Source: Bradyrhizobium oligotrophicum S58
GTDB taxonomy: Bacteria; Pseudomonadota; Alphaproteobacteria; Rhizobiales; Xanthobacteraceae
Reading direction: 5' to 3'
NCBI RefSeq assembly: GCF_000344805.1
Contig: NC_020453.1
Location: 2,046,001 to 2,110,000, forward strand
Length of the DNA stretch: 64,000 bases
Positions 9,732 through 19,244 of this stretch are shown piece by piece. The notes beneath the pieces are model-generated. The model ran no database searches and was not told where the DNA came from. It worked only from the letters and a program-made list of their open reading frames with translations. Position 1 is the first letter of the stretch, and each line of letters begins with the position of its first letter. Made by a program: the position numbers and the translations under genes.

Positions 9732-9878
9732 CGCGCGGGTCCTCGCCAATGTCGTCACGAATGTCTTGGGATTGGACGCGGCAATTGCGCCAGCGCGTGT
9801 ATCCCTCGAGGCGTTTCGTAGGACCAAGGTCGATGCCGGTCCAACCCAATCACGGTATTGATTGATGCTGGTTGAGTA

Positions 9879-10784
9879 TCAATCCTCCCCCTGCTGCAGG
9901 GCAGCGAGACTGCCCGCGATCTCGACCAGCGCCGGCAGCAGCGGATTGTCGTGATCGCGCCGCCAGACCAGGAACAGCTCGGCCGGTGTCGGTGTGCGCA
10001 GCTTCAGCGGCCGCAGCCTGACGTCGGCGATCTTCAGGCTGGAGGCGGCTTCCGGCACGATGGCGAGGCCGAGGCCGGCGCGCACCATCGCGAGAATGGA
10101 GTGGATCTGGCTCAGATGCTGCACATAGCGCGGCAGCACCTCGGCGCGCATGAACTGCGACACCAGCAGGTCATGGAAATAGCGCGCCTCGATCTGCGAA
10201 TACATGATGAAGGGCTGACCGTCGAAATCGCGGATCGACACGGCCTCGGCCGCGGCCAGCCGGTGGCGGCGGGGCAGCGCCGCGCACAGCGGCTCGGCGA
10301 CGACGCGGCGGGTGGCGAATTCGGGCCGCGCGATCGGCGGCCGCAGCAGGCCGGCGTCGATCTGGCCGGAGGCCAGCGCCTCGATCTGGTCCCCCGTCAC
10401 CATCTCGCTGAGCGACAGGTCGGCTTCGGGAAGCTGGGTGCGGCAGGCGGCGACGAGCTCGGGCAGGAAGCCGTAGGCGGCGGCCGCGGTGAAGCCGATC
10501 TTCAGCGAGCCGCTCTTGCCGGTCGCGATCCGGCGCGCGACCTGGGCGGCGTCCTCGGCCATCTTCAGGATGCGCCGCGCCTCCGGCAAAAAGCTGCGGC
10601 CTGCAGGCGTCAGCTTCACCGAGCGGCTGGTGCGCTCGAGCAGGGCCGCATCGATGATGTGCTCCAGCACCTGGATCTGCCGCGACAGCGGCGGCTGCGT
10701 CATGTTGAGCCTGACGGCGGCGCGGCCGAAATGCAGCTCCTCGGCCACGGTGACGAAGCAGCGCAGCTGGTTGAGGTCGAACAT
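9879..10784 (-). CDS. LysR-family transcriptional regulator of the aldarate cluster
   Basis: A 301-residue LysR protein with an N-terminal winged helix-turn-helix (residues 1-60; AVRLNMTQPPLSRQIQVLE is the recognition region) and a periplasmic-binding-like effector domain (about 90-290). The start at 10782-10784 is supported by GAGGAGG six bases upstream. It is encoded in the same direction as kdgD-gudD, 147 bases ahead, rather than divergently as is common for LysR genes. I infer that it controls the downstream glucarate/galactarate genes, probably with an aldarate as inducer; no operator was identified with confidence. Confidence 0.87.
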   Translation of the reverse strand: MFDLNQLRCFVTVAEELHFGRAAVRLNMTQPPLSRQIQVLEHIIDAALLERTSRSVKLTPAGRSFLPEARRILKMAEDAAQVARRIATGKSGSLKIGFTAAAAYGFLPELVAACRTQLPEADLSLSEMVTGDQIEALASGQIDAGLLRPPIARPEFATRRVVAEPLCAALPRRHRLAAAEAVSIRDFDGQPFIMYSQIEARYFHDLLVSQFMRAEVLPRYVQHLSQIHSILAMVRAGLGLAIVPEAASSLKIADVRLRPLKLRTPTPAELFLVWRRDHDNPLLPALVEIAGSLAALQQGED

Positions 10785-10908
10785 CGATGCCTCCTCGGCA
10801 TGGATCGGGCGGGTGGTAGGGCTTGGTAGCATTGATCGGCGGAGGTGGGAATGTCGTGATGTAGGTCGGCAGGAGCGCGGCTGCGCTGTTGCCGCGAATG
10901 GTCGCGCC

Positions 10909-10983
10909 GTGCCCACATTCGATGCCGATGGTGGGCGCGGCGCCCACGGGGCTGCGCCGCGTGCACGCCTTCGTCTACCCTAC
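10909..10983. repeat. Palindromic repeat, family C copy 2 (degraded)
   Basis: GTGCCCAC...GTGGGCGC and GCGCCCAC...GTGCACGCC...CTACCCTAC resemble the element at 5560-5650 but the arms have diverged. Confidence 0.55.
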
Positions 10984-11138
10984 GCAGCGCGTTGCGGAGC
11001 TGTCGTTCTTCATAGCTGGGTCGCATGGATGAGCAAGATCAAGCCAATCAACCAAGGCATGGTCGCGCGGTCTTGCGGCAGGTGATGCCGAGGTGTGTGG
11101 CTGGTTCGCCCAGAGCAGCCTGGGCTCATCGAGGCGCG

Positions 11139-11163
11139 GGAACGCGGAACTTTGCCCGGTGTT
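11139..11163 (+). promoter_or_regulatory. EcfG-like promoter before ligD
   Basis: GGAAC at 11139-11143, a 16-base spacer, then TGTT at 11160-11163. This differs by one base from the alphaproteobacterial general-stress consensus GGAAC-N16/17-CGTT. It lies 72 bases upstream of the ligD start. LigD genes are stress-sigma dependent in some rhizobia, which fits, but a single mismatch in a short -10 makes this tentative. Confidence 0.4.
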
Positions 11164-11234
11164 ATCCTGATGATACGGCCGGTTCCGCGATCTCCCCGGC
11201 TTTGCTACGCTACCACTCAACGCGAGGGATCACC

Positions 11235-13964
11235 GTGGCGCTCAGGAAGCTCTCCACCTACCGCAAGAAGCGCGATTTCGACAAGACCGCGGAGCCGTCG
11301 GGTGACGCCAAGATCGCGCGCGCTGAACGGCCGCGCTTCGTCATCCAGAAGCACGACGCAACGCGGCTGCATTACGATCTGCGGCTGGAATTCGGCGGTG
11401 TGTTCAAGTCGTGGGCCGTGACCAAGGGGCCTTCGCTCGATCCGCACGACAAGCGGCTCGCGGTCGAGGTCGAGGATCATCCGCTCGACTACGGCGATTT
11501 CGAAGGCACGATACCGGAAGGCGAGTATGGCGGCGGGACCGTGATGCTGTGGGACCGCGGCTATTGGGAAAGCGAAAATCCCGAGCGCGGCTTCGAGAAG
11601 GGCGACCTCAAGTTCACCCTCGACGGCGACAAGCTGCGTGGCAGCTGGGTGCTGGTGCGGATGCGCCATGATCGCACCGGCGGCAAGCGCACCAATTGGC
11701 TGCTGATCAAGCACCGCGACGAGTTCGCCCGCGAGGGCGAGGCCAACGATATCCTGGATGCGGACAAGTCCGTCGCCTCGGGACGCACGATGGAGCAGAT
11801 TGCGGCCGGCAAGGGCAAGGCGCCGAAGCCGTTCATGCTGGACAAGGCGCAGCGCATGAATGCCGATGCGGTCTGGCGCTCGAACCGCAGCGACAGCAAG
11901 CCGTCGTCGAAACATGTTTCAGCGAGCAAGCCCAAGATTAGCAAATCCAAGGCGAGCAAACCCAAGGCAAGCAAGAAGGCGACCGAGGCCGGGGAGGAGC
12001 CGAAGGCCGTGGCCCCGCGGACGGTGGCGTCGTTGCCGGACTTCGTGCCGCCCGAGCTCTGCACGTCCGTGGCGCAACCGCCGAGCGGCGAGGGCTGGGC
12101 GCACGAGATCAAGTTCGACGGCTATCGCGTGCAGATCAGGGTCGAGAACGGCGAGGTGACGTTGAAGACCCGCAAAGGCCTGGACTGGACCGCCAAGTTC
12201 GGCGCGATCGCCGAGGAAGCGGCCAAGCTGCCGGACGCGATCATCGATGGCGAGATCGTCGCGCTCGACAAGGACGGCAATCCGAATTTTTCTGCACTGC
12301 AGGCGGCGATATCGGCCGGTCAGACCGATGAGCTGATCTTCTTTGCGTTCGACCTGATGTTTGCGGAGGAGTTCGATCTGCGCCGCCAGCCGCTGCGCGA
12401 ACGCAAGGCGCGGCTCGCGAAGCTGTTGAAGGCGAGCATCAAAGGCAAGGCGCCCCGCATCCGCTATGTCGAACACTTCGAGACGGATGGCGAGACCGTT
12501 CTCGATTCCGCTCGCAAGCTGTCACTGGAAGGCATCGTCTCGAAGAAGCTCGACTCGGCCTATCATTCGGGACGGACCGAGAGCTGGACCAAGGCCAAGA
12601 CGCGGCCCGGGCACGAGGTCGTCATCGGCGGCTGGAAGACCACCAACGGCAAATTCCGCTCGCTGATGGTCGGCGTCAACAAGGACGATCATCTCGCTTA
12701 TGTCGGCATCGTCGGCACCGGCTTCGGCCAGGACACGGTGAACGAGATCATGCCGGCGCTGAAGGCGGCGGCGTCGGACAAGAGTCCGTTCGGCGGCAAG
12801 AACGCGCCGCGTCGGGTGCGCGAGGTGCATTGGCTGAAGCCGGAGCTCGTCGCCGAGATCGAGTTTGCTGGCTTCACCGGTGACGGCAATGTCAGGCAAG
12901 CCTCGTTCAAGGGGCTGCGTCAGGACAAGCCGGCGCGCGAGGTCGTCGCCGAGGAGCCGGTGGTGACGACCAAGGTTGCCAAGCCGGTGGCGCGGGCCGC
13001 GGCCACGGTCGCGACCGGCGGCACGACCGTGCACAAGACGCCGTCGCGATCGAAGAGCGCGGCGACCGTGATGGGCATTGCGATCTCCAAGCCTGACAAG
13101 GCGCTGTGGCCGGACGCCGGTGACGGCGAGCCCGTCACCAAGCTCGATCTCGCCAACTATCTGGAAGCCGTCGGCGACTGGATGATCGGCCATCTCAAGG
13201 GGCGGCCGTGCTCGATCGTGCGTGCGCCGGATGGCATCGGCGGCGAGAAATTTTTCCAGCGTCACGGCATGCAGGGCATGTCGGACCTGCTGGAGCTGGT
13301 CAAGGTCTCGGGCGACCGCAAGCCGTATCTGCAGATCGATCGCGTCGAGGGATTGATCGCGGTAGCGCAGGTCGCGGCCGTCGAGCTGCATCCGTGGAAT
13401 TGCGCGCCCGATGTCTACGACGTGCCGGGCCGGCTGGTGTTCGATCTCGATCCGGCGCCGAACGTCGCCTTCGAGGAGGTGATCGCGGCCGCCAAGGAGA
13501 TGCGGCAGCGGCTGACGAGCCTTGGTCTGGAGAGCTTCTGCAAGACCACGGGCGGGAAAGGGCTGCACGTCGTGACACCCTTGCGCTACGGCGCGCGCGA
13601 CAAGGTGACGTGGCCGGAGGCGAAGGCGTTTGCGCAGGGCGTGTGCCAGTGGATGGCCAACGATAATCCGGATCAGTATCTGCTGAACATGTCGAAGAAG
13701 CTGCGCAAGGGAAAGATCTTCCTGGACTATCTGCGCAACGACCGGATGTCGACCTCGGTCGCGGTGTTGTCGCCGCGGGCGCGCGAAGGCGCGACGGTGT
13801 CGATGCCGCTGACCTGGGCGCAGGTCAAGAACGGGCTCGATGCCAAGCGCTACACAATCCGCACGGTCCCGGCTCTGCTCTCCAAGGCCAAGGCGTGGGA
13901 CGGTTATGACGAGGCCGCCGGATCGATCAAGCCCGCGATCAAGAAGCTCGCAAGTGCATCATAG
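11235..13964 (+). CDS. ligD: ATP-dependent DNA ligase D (phosphoesterase-ligase-polymerase)
   Basis: Multifunctional end-processing and sealing enzyme of bacterial non-homologous end joining, which normally works with Ku. The 909-residue protein has, in order, the 3'-phosphoesterase domain (about 25-190, with [13 protein letters not shown]), the ATP ligase core (about 265-580, with adenylated Lys293 in KFDGYR) and the primase-polymerase domain (about 620-890, with DLDP metal ligands Asp737 and Asp739). A Lys/Ser/Ala-rich linker joins the first two domains. The start is GTG at 11235, seven bases after GAGGG; an in-frame extension upstream crosses the promoter region and is rejected. No ku gene is adjacent. 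A strong hairpin follows the stop. Confidence 0.95.
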   Translation: MALRKLSTYRKKRDFDKTAEPSGDAKIARAERPRFVIQKHDATRLHYDLRLEFGGVFKSWAVTKGPSLDPHDKRLAVEVEDHPLDYGDFEGTIPEGEYGGGTVMLWDRGYWESENPERGFEKGDLKFTLDGDKLRGSWVLVRMRHDRTGGKRTNWLLIKHRDEFAREGEANDILDADKSVASGRTMEQIAAGKGKAPKPFMLDKAQRMNADAVWRSNRSDSKPSSKHVSASKPKISKSKASKPKASKKATEAGEEPKAVAPRTVASLPDFVPPELCTSVAQPPSGEGWAHEIKFDGYRVQIRVENGEVTLKTRKGLDWTAKFGAIAEEAAKLPDAIIDGEIVALDKDGNPNFSALQAAISAGQTDELIFFAFDLMFAEEFDLRRQPLRERKARLAKLLKASIKGKAPRIRYVEHFETDGETVLDSARKLSLEGIVSKKLDSAYHSGRTESWTKAKTRPGHEVVIGGWKTTNGKFRSLMVGVNKDDHLAYVGIVGTGFGQDTVNEIMPALKAAASDKSPFGGKNAPRRVREVHWLKPELVAEIEFAGFTGDGNVRQASFKGLRQDKPAREVVAEEPVVTTKVAKPVARAAATVATGGTTVHKTPSRSKSAATVMGIAISKPDKALWPDAGDGEPVTKLDLANYLEAVGDWMIGHLKGRPCSIVRAPDGIGGEKFFQRHGMQGMSDLLELVKVSGDRKPYLQIDRVEGLIAVAQVAAVELHPWNCAPDVYDVPGRLVFDLDPAPNVAFEEVIAAAKEMRQRLTSLGLESFCKTTGGKGLHVVTPLRYGARDKVTWPEAKAFAQGVCQWMANDNPDQYLLNMSKKLRKGKIFLDYLRNDRMSTSVAVLSPRAREGATVSMPLTWAQVKNGLDAKRYTIRTVPALLSKAKAWDGYDEAAGSIKPAIKKLASAS

Positions 13965-13969
13965 GAATG

Positions 13970-14000
13970 CGGGCAGAGACGGCTGCGCCGCCTCTGCCCG
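13970..14000. terminator. Bidirectional terminator hairpin after ligD
   Basis: CGGGCAGAG (13970-13978) pairs perfectly with CTCTGCCCG (13992-14000), with an inner CGG/CCG stem. It starts 5 bases after the ligD stop and 24 bases beyond the end of the convergent DUF3309 gene. No T-run follows, as is common in high-GC genomes. Confidence 0.6.
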
Positions 14001-14023
14001 AACGGATCGAATCAGTTGCACCG

Positions 14024-14188
14024 TCAGATTCGGCCGAGCAGGACGAGGATCAGGATGATGACGATGATCAGGCCGAGGCCGCCGCCGCCGTAGTAGCCGG
14101 TGCCGTAGAAGGGACCGCCGCCGATGCCGGAAAAGCCGCCGAGCAGGGCGATGATGAGAATGATCAGAATGATAGTTCCGATGGACAT
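14024..14188 (-). CDS. DUF3309 small membrane peptide, 54 aa
   Basis: Hand-translated short gene. The sequence is a hydrophobic helix (MSIGTIILIILIIALLGG), a glycine/tyrosine-rich turn (GPFYGTGYYGGGG) and a second hydrophobic helix ending in LLGRI: two transmembrane segments in a hairpin. This is the pattern of the DUF3309 family, which is widespread in Alphaproteobacteria and of unknown function. A strong GGAGGG site precedes the ATG at 14186-14188. An inverted repeat with EcfG-like spacing lies upstream (14244-14268), suggesting stress control. Confidence 0.85.
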   Translation of the reverse strand: MSIGTIILIILIIALLGGFSGIGGGPFYGTGYYGGGGLGLIIVIILILVLLGRI

Positions 14189-14243
14189 GTGCTTCCCTCC
14201 AGGGCCCGGCAGCGGGGCGAATGTGCTCTGCCTTCGCCGAGGA

Positions 14244-14268
14244 AACTGGTGGGAACTTCGAAAGTTCC
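14244..14268 (-). promoter_or_regulatory. EcfG-like promoter / inverted repeat before DUF3309 gene
   Basis: On the minus strand GGAAC (14264-14268), 16 bases, then AGTT (14244-14247): one mismatch from GGAAC-N16-CGTT. The -35 lies within the perfect inverted repeat GGAACTT-CGA-AAGTTCC (14252-14268), which could itself be an operator. It is about 55 bases upstream of the start codon. Confidence 0.4.
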
Positions 14269-14356
14269 GGCCGAGGTCCAGGTAAAATGCGGGCGTGTCT
14301 TTGCGGTCGTGGCAGCTGATGACTACATCAAGACGGTTGTTAGTCAGGAGATCGCG

Positions 14357-14665
14357 ATGTCAAGACCGCTTGTCGTTTCCATTCCGCATCGCCTCGGCAA
14401 GGACGAGGCCGTGCGCCGGCTGCAGGCGGGATTGACCCGCGCCGCGCGCAGCGTTCCGGTTCTGAGCATCGACGAGGAGCGCTGGGAGGGCGACAAGATG
14501 ATCTTTCGCGTTCGCGCCCTCGGCCAGGCGGCAGCCGGCCATGTCGATGTCGCCGAGGATCACGTGCGGGTCGAGGTCGTCCTGCCCTGGTTGTTGCAGC
14601 GCTTTGCCGAGGCGGCGCAAGCGGCCATTCGCAGCCGTGGCCAGCGGTTGCTGACCAAGAGCTGA
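14357..14665 (+). CDS. PHA-system (PHA_gran_rgn-like) small protein, 102 aa
   Basis: Resembles the polyhydroxyalkanoic acid system family: start SRPLVVSIPHRLGKDEAVRRL, then a segment with alternating strands (VLSIDEERWEGDKMIFRVRALG) and a C-terminal helix (PWLLQRFAEAAQAAIRSRG). Such proteins are thought to act at PHA granules or in their regulation, but the biochemical role is not known. The start has AGGAG seven bases before the ATG. Its TGA at 14663-14665 is immediately followed by the complement of the treY TGA, so the two convergent genes meet without a spacer. Confidence 0.7.
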   Translation: MSRPLVVSIPHRLGKDEAVRRLQAGLTRAARSVPVLSIDEERWEGDKMIFRVRALGQAAAGHVDVAEDHVRVEVVLPWLLQRFAEAAQAAIRSRGQRLLTKS

Positions 14666-17476
14666 TCAGGTGGCGGCGACCGCCGCCGGCCCCGCATGAC
14701 GTTTTCCGATCTGCCCGGCTGCTGCCTCGCTCCGCGCCGGGATCACCGCCGCCGGCAGATGGGTGAAAATGGAGGAGACCGGAAGGAGCCCATCTTGCAC
14801 GCCCTCGGCCTTGTAACCGGGAACGTGCACCGCGGCGTCGAACGCGTCGGCGTGCGGCCACACCCGGCCGCTGTCGGTGAATGGCGCAAACGCCCGTGCG
14901 ACCACTACGATGGCCGCTTCACGGCCACGGCAACGCGCGAAGGCGACGATGTGATCTGCGTGGCGGCCCGTCACCTCCAGCGGCTCGTATGCGCCGTCCG
15001 TGAACACCGCTGCGAGCTCGTTGCGCATCTTGAGCAGATGCCGCGTCCAGCCCAGCTTGACGCGGCCATCAGGCCAGAGCTCGATGAGACGAGCCCAGTC
15101 CGGCTTCTCTGCCTCCCGCAGTGCGGTCTCGCGCGCGGCAAAATCGACCGGACGGCGGTTGTCGGGATCGACCATCGACAGATCCCAGAACTCGGTGCCC
15201 TGGTAGAAATCGGGCACGCCCGGCATGGTGGCCTTCAGCGTGAGCTGGGTCAGCGAATTCAGCGCGCCGAGCAGCGCCAGCCGCCTAGCCACCGTCTCCA
15301 GCGACTGCAAGAACTCGGACGAGCGCTCGCGGTCGAGGATGCGCTCGATGAACATGCGCAGGCCGTTCTCATAGGCCTCGTTCGGGTTGAGCCAGCTCGT
15401 CTCCTCCTTGCCTTCCCGCGCCGCCTTCAGCGCATAGGCCTGCAAGCGCCCGGGAAGGCTGTCGTCGGCGCCGGACGCCGGCCAGATGCCGACCAGCGTC
15501 TGGTAGAGCATGTATTCGAACGCGGCCGAGGGCGCGCGCATGTTGCCCTCCACCACCACATGAGGCGCGTTCAAGGTCTTCCAGCGCGCCACCGAGGAGG
15601 TCCAGTCGCTGGGCAGTTCGGTGAGCGCCGCAAGCCGGGTGCGGGCGTCTTCGCCGCGCTTGGTGTCGTGGGTCGCAGTGGCGGTCATGCCGTGCGGCCA
15701 GTGCCTGGCGCGGTCGCGCATCAGTCTGTGGAAGTCGGCGATGGCGAGCGCATGCGCCGCCGGATCGCCGCCGACCTCGTTCAGCGGGAGCAGCCGGTGG
15801 AAGCGATAGAAGCTGGTGTCCTCCAGCGATTTCGCCATCATCGGGCCCGTGAACTGCTGCACCTTGAGAGCGAAGCGGCGCACGCGCGGGACGCTGTGGT
15901 TGGTGCTGCGGTCGCGCTTGATGAGATCCATGGTCAGCGCATCGCGCAGGAACTCGAAGATCGAGCCGTCGGAGGCGAACCATTCGGCGCGGGCGCCGGC
16001 GATGGCGTGATCGATCAGCTTGCGGTCGGCCTCGGTCGGAGCGGCCGTGGTGAGATAGGTGCGATAGACCGGGAAGTGCAGCACGTAGAGCTCGAGCGCC
16101 CGGCGCAGGCTGTCTTCCGAATAGTCGCGCGTGGAGTAGTGGCCGTTGGCGATCCGCGCCAGCAGCCGGGTCAGCACGGTGAACTCGCTGGTCAGCAGCG
16201 TTTCCAGCACGCGCCGCTTGGCGTCCTTGATGACGGGCGCGAGCTTCGGTGGCCTATTGCTGATCTGGCGCCAGATCTCGTCGAGCGGCTCCAGCCCGTT
16301 GCCGTCGATCAGGAGCTGCGTGATGACGTTCATCCACTCGTAGCCGGTGGTGCCGTGCACGCCGGCGAAGCTCGGCAGCTTCTCGTGCTCGCAGAGGATC
16401 TTTTCGATCACGACATAGAACGGCGCTGCCGCCGGCCCGCGGGCGTCACGGATCAGGCGGCGCAGGCGCTGGAAATACTGCGCGGGGTCGCGCAGGCCGT
16501 CGATGTGGTCGAGCCGCAATCCCTGCAACCGGCCGTCGGCGATCAGCTTCTTGACCAGCCGATGGATCGCCTCGAACGTGCCGGCATCCTCGACGCGCAG
16601 GCCCGCCAGCGTGTTGACGTCGAAGAAGCGGCGATAGTTGATGTCGCTGGACGCCAGCCGCCAATGCCCGAGCTTGTAGTTCTGCCGCTCCAGCAGGTGA
16701 TGCAGAGCGAGCGTCTGCGCCGGCCGGTCGGGGCCGGCCCTGTAGGCCGAAAGACCGCGGGCGATGATATCTGCCGCGCCGGGAACGGCCATGAGCGCTG
16801 CCTTGAAGCCGGGGGCTTCCTTGCGATTGGGATGGCGCAGACCCGGATAACGCGAGACCAGTTCGAGAATCTGTTTGCCCGCATCGCTATGCTCCTCGCC
16901 GGCTTCCTTGACGATGATGCGCAGCATCTCGCCATAGCGCTCGGGAGCGATCGGCAGCCGATGCTCGAAGTACCAGCAGGAGAAGGAGCCTTCGCTGGCG
17001 TCGTAGCGCAGCTCGATATCGCCATGTTCGAGCGCGTGGCCGTAGGAGGTGCCGATGATCGGCAGCAACACTCCGCCGCGCGCGCGATACGGCAACTGGT
17101 CCCAGTCGATGTCGAAGGAGGCTGCGTGGGGCGAGGCCTCGCCCCATTCGAGCACGTCGAGCCACCACGGATTGTCGTCGAAATGCACGCCGACATGGTT
17201 CGGCACGAAGTCGAGGATGAGGCCGAGATCGTGCTGCTGCAGCGCCGCGCTCAGCTTGGCAAAGCCCTCCTCGCCACCGAGCTCGGGATTGAGCTTGGAA
17301 TGGTCGGTGATGTCGTAGCCATGTGTCGAGCCCTTGCGCGCTTTCATGAAAGGCGAGGCGTAGACATGGCTGATGCCGAGCGCCTTCAGATACGGCACGA
17401 CGCGCGCGGCCGCCTCGAAGTTGAAATCGGCGGTGAGTTGCAGGCGGTAGGTCGCGAGCGGAATGGCCGGAGGCAT
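14666..17476 (-). CDS. treY: Maltooligosyl trehalose synthase
   Basis: GH13 enzyme that isomerises the reducing end of a maltodextrin to an alpha,alpha-1,1 link, giving maltooligosyl-trehalose for TreZ. The 936-residue protein starts with the family's PLATYRLQLTADFNF, then FVPNHVG, the nucleophile segment LRLDHIDGLRDP and the late GVPDFYQGTE, all typical of TreY. It is the last gene of the treS-glgB-glgX-treZ-treY run, one base after the treZ stop, so translation is probably coupled. No terminator separates it from the convergent gene ending at 14665. Confidence 0.95.
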   Translation of the reverse strand: MPPAIPLATYRLQLTADFNFEAAARVVPYLKALGISHVYASPFMKARKGSTHGYDITDHSKLNPELGGEEGFAKLSAALQQHDLGLILDFVPNHVGVHFDDNPWWLDVLEWGEASPHAASFDIDWDQLPYRARGGVLLPIIGTSYGHALEHGDIELRYDASEGSFSCWYFEHRLPIAPERYGEMLRIIVKEAGEEHSDAGKQILELVSRYPGLRHPNRKEAPGFKAALMAVPGAADIIARGLSAYRAGPDRPAQTLALHHLLERQNYKLGHWRLASSDINYRRFFDVNTLAGLRVEDAGTFEAIHRLVKKLIADGRLQGLRLDHIDGLRDPAQYFQRLRRLIRDARGPAAAPFYVVIEKILCEHEKLPSFAGVHGTTGYEWMNVITQLLIDGNGLEPLDEIWRQISNRPPKLAPVIKDAKRRVLETLLTSEFTVLTRLLARIANGHYSTRDYSEDSLRRALELYVLHFPVYRTYLTTAAPTEADRKLIDHAIAGARAEWFASDGSIFEFLRDALTMDLIKRDRSTNHSVPRVRRFALKVQQFTGPMMAKSLEDTSFYRFHRLLPLNEVGGDPAAHALAIADFHRLMRDRARHWPHGMTATATHDTKRGEDARTRLAALTELPSDWTSSVARWKTLNAPHVVVEGNMRAPSAAFEYMLYQTLVGIWPASGADDSLPGRLQAYALKAAREGKEETSWLNPNEAYENGLRMFIERILDRERSSEFLQSLETVARRLALLGALNSLTQLTLKATMPGVPDFYQGTEFWDLSMVDPDNRRPVDFAARETALREAEKPDWARLIELWPDGRVKLGWTRHLLKMRNELAAVFTDGAYEPLEVTGRHADHIVAFARCRGREAAIVVVARAFAPFTDSGRVWPHADAFDAAVHVPGYKAEGVQDGLLPVSSIFTHLPAAVIPARSEAAAGQIGKRHAGPAAVAAT

Positions 17477-17477
17477 G

Positions 17478-19244
17478 TTACCCTCCGATGCTCCAGAAGA
17501 CGGACCAAGGCGGCAGGCGGTCTCCAGGCGTGCCGCCCCAAATCAGAGTGCCCGCGAACTCGCTCGGAGAGAAGGCCAGCTCCCTGTCAGAGACGTTGGC
17601 GAGCAGCCGCAGCTTGCTGCCGTCACCCATCACCCAGTGAGCGCTCAGCCGCCCGTCGTCGGTCGCATTGGCGTCGCCGAATTTTGCGCCCGGCAGTCGC
17701 GGCGCGACCTCCTTGTGCCGCACGGCAAGCAGCGCGCGTACCAGCGCCAGACGCGCGCGCCCAGGGGACTCATTGCGGGAGTCCCAATCGATGATCGCGG
17801 ACTTGAAAGTCTCGATGTCGAGCGGATCGGGGACCTCGTCGCCATATTTGGCGTACGCCCACTCATACTCCCTGCGGCGTCCCCTGCGCACGGCATGTGC
17901 GAGGTCGCCCTGGAAGTCGCAGAAGAACGGGAACGGCTGCTTCGAGCCCCATTCCTCGCCCATGAACAGCATCGGGATCGTCGGCGCCAGCAAGGTCGCC
18001 GCCAGCGCAGCCGCGATTCCTTCCGGGGGCGCCAGTGCCTCCAGCCGGTCGCCGAACACGCGGTTGCCGATCTGGTCGTGGTTCTGCAGGAAATTGATGA
18101 AGGCGCCGGGGGCCAGATGACCGCTCGGTTCGCCCCGTGGGTCGCCGCCCCAGAACACGGCCGGCTCGCCCTGATAGACGAAGCCCGAGGCGAGCGCGCG
18201 CGCGAGGCCATTGCGCGGCGATTGCTGATAGTCGCCGTAATAACCGCCGTTCTCGCCGGTCAGCATCACGTGCCAGACGTGGTGATAGTCGTCATTCCAC
18301 TGCGCGCGGAATTTGCCGCTTGGCGGATCCTCGGAGGCGTCGAGCATGCTGGCGCGGTTGTCGCCGTTCTCGAGCACGAGATGGATGTGCCGTCCGGCCG
18401 CCGCGGCGAATTCGCCGACCGCCGCGCTGAGATCGTGCAGCATTGGAATCTCCCCCTCGTTGGAGAGGATGTGATTGACGGCGTCGAAGCGCAGTCCGTC
18501 GAAGCGATAGTCGCGGAGCCAATGCAGCGCGTTCTCGATCGCGAAAGCGCGCACTTCCGGCCGCCGGTAGTCGATGGCGCTGCCCCACGGGGTATGCGCG
18601 TCGGTGAAGAAGGTCGGTGCATACCGGCCGATGTAGTTCCCCTCAGGACCAAAGTGATTGTAGACGACGTCGAGGAACACCATTACGCCGCGTAGATGCG
18701 CCTCGTCGATCAGCGCGCGCAAATCGTCGGGACGGCCATAGGCGCTGTCGGGCGCGTAGAGCAGCACGCCGTCATAGCCCCAGTTGCGCTTGCCGGCGAA
18801 ATCCGCCAACGGCATCAGCTCGAGCGCAGTGATGCCGGTCTCGACGAGGTGGTCGAGCTTGTCGATCATCGCGCGATAGGTGCCTTCCTTCGTGAAGGTG
18901 CCGACATGGCTTTCGAGGAACACGGCATCCTGCCACGGACGGCCGCGCCAGTCCGAGGAGCGCCAGCGGTAAGCGCCGTGATCGATGACTTCGCTGGGAC
19001 CGGAGACGTCCTCCGGCTGAAAATCCGAGCCTGGATCCGGAACGTCGAGCTCGTCATCAATGCGGAACTTATATTGCGTGCCGGCACCGACTCCGGCGAC
19101 ATCGAGCACATACCAGCCGCTATCGACGCGCTGCATCTCATGCTTGCTGTCGAGCACCAGATCGACGCGCTTCGCGGCGGGAGCCCACAGCCGGAACGTC
19201 GTGCCGTTGCCGGTGATGCGAGGCCCGAACTGCCGGGCGCTCAT
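17478..19244 (-). CDS. treZ: Malto-oligosyltrehalose trehalohydrolase
   Basis: Releases free trehalose from maltooligosyl-trehalose. The 588-residue protein has an N-terminal CBM48-like beta domain (residues 1-95) and a GH13 barrel. Motifs are DVVYNHFGPEGNY, DGLRFDAVNHI (nucleophile Asp), LENGDN (acid/base Glu) and NFLQNHDQIGN (transition-state Asp). Its ATG overlaps the glgX stop by four bases and its stop is one base from treY. TreY plus TreZ form the glycogen-to-trehalose route. Confidence 0.95.
   Translation of the reverse strand: MSARQFGPRITGNGTTFRLWAPAAKRVDLVLDSKHEMQRVDSGWYVLDVAGVGAGTQYKFRIDDELDVPDPGSDFQPEDVSGPSEVIDHGAYRWRSSDWRGRPWQDAVFLESHVGTFTKEGTYRAMIDKLDHLVETGITALELMPLADFAGKRNWGYDGVLLYAPDSAYGRPDDLRALIDEAHLRGVMVFLDVVYNHFGPEGNYIGRYAPTFFTDAHTPWGSAIDYRRPEVRAFAIENALHWLRDYRFDGLRFDAVNHILSNEGEIPMLHDLSAAVGEFAAAAGRHIHLVLENGDNRASMLDASEDPPSGKFRAQWNDDYHHVWHVMLTGENGGYYGDYQQSPRNGLARALASGFVYQGEPAVFWGGDPRGEPSGHLAPGAFINFLQNHDQIGNRVFGDRLEALAPPEGIAAALAATLLAPTIPMLFMGEEWGSKQPFPFFCDFQGDLAHAVRRGRRREYEWAYAKYGDEVPDPLDIETFKSAIIDWDSRNESPGRARLALVRALLAVRHKEVAPRLPGAKFGDANATDDGRLSAHWVMGDGSKLRLLANVSDRELAFSPSEFAGTLIWGGTPGDRLPPWSVFWSIGG

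Larger units (their letters stand above)
10785..11234. other. Intergenic region between divergent lysR and ligD
   Basis: 450 bases with no supported gene. It holds a degraded family C repeat (10909-10983) and a stress-promoter-like sequence before ligD (11139-11163). Weak open frames here are antisense or arginine-rich and were rejected. Confidence 0.7.

Noticed and set aside
14696..17794. A 1032-codon open frame on the plus strand opposite treY
   Set aside because: It is an antisense shadow of a high-GC gene, rich in Arg, Ala, Gly and Val with no family features; treY on the other strand has full motifs.
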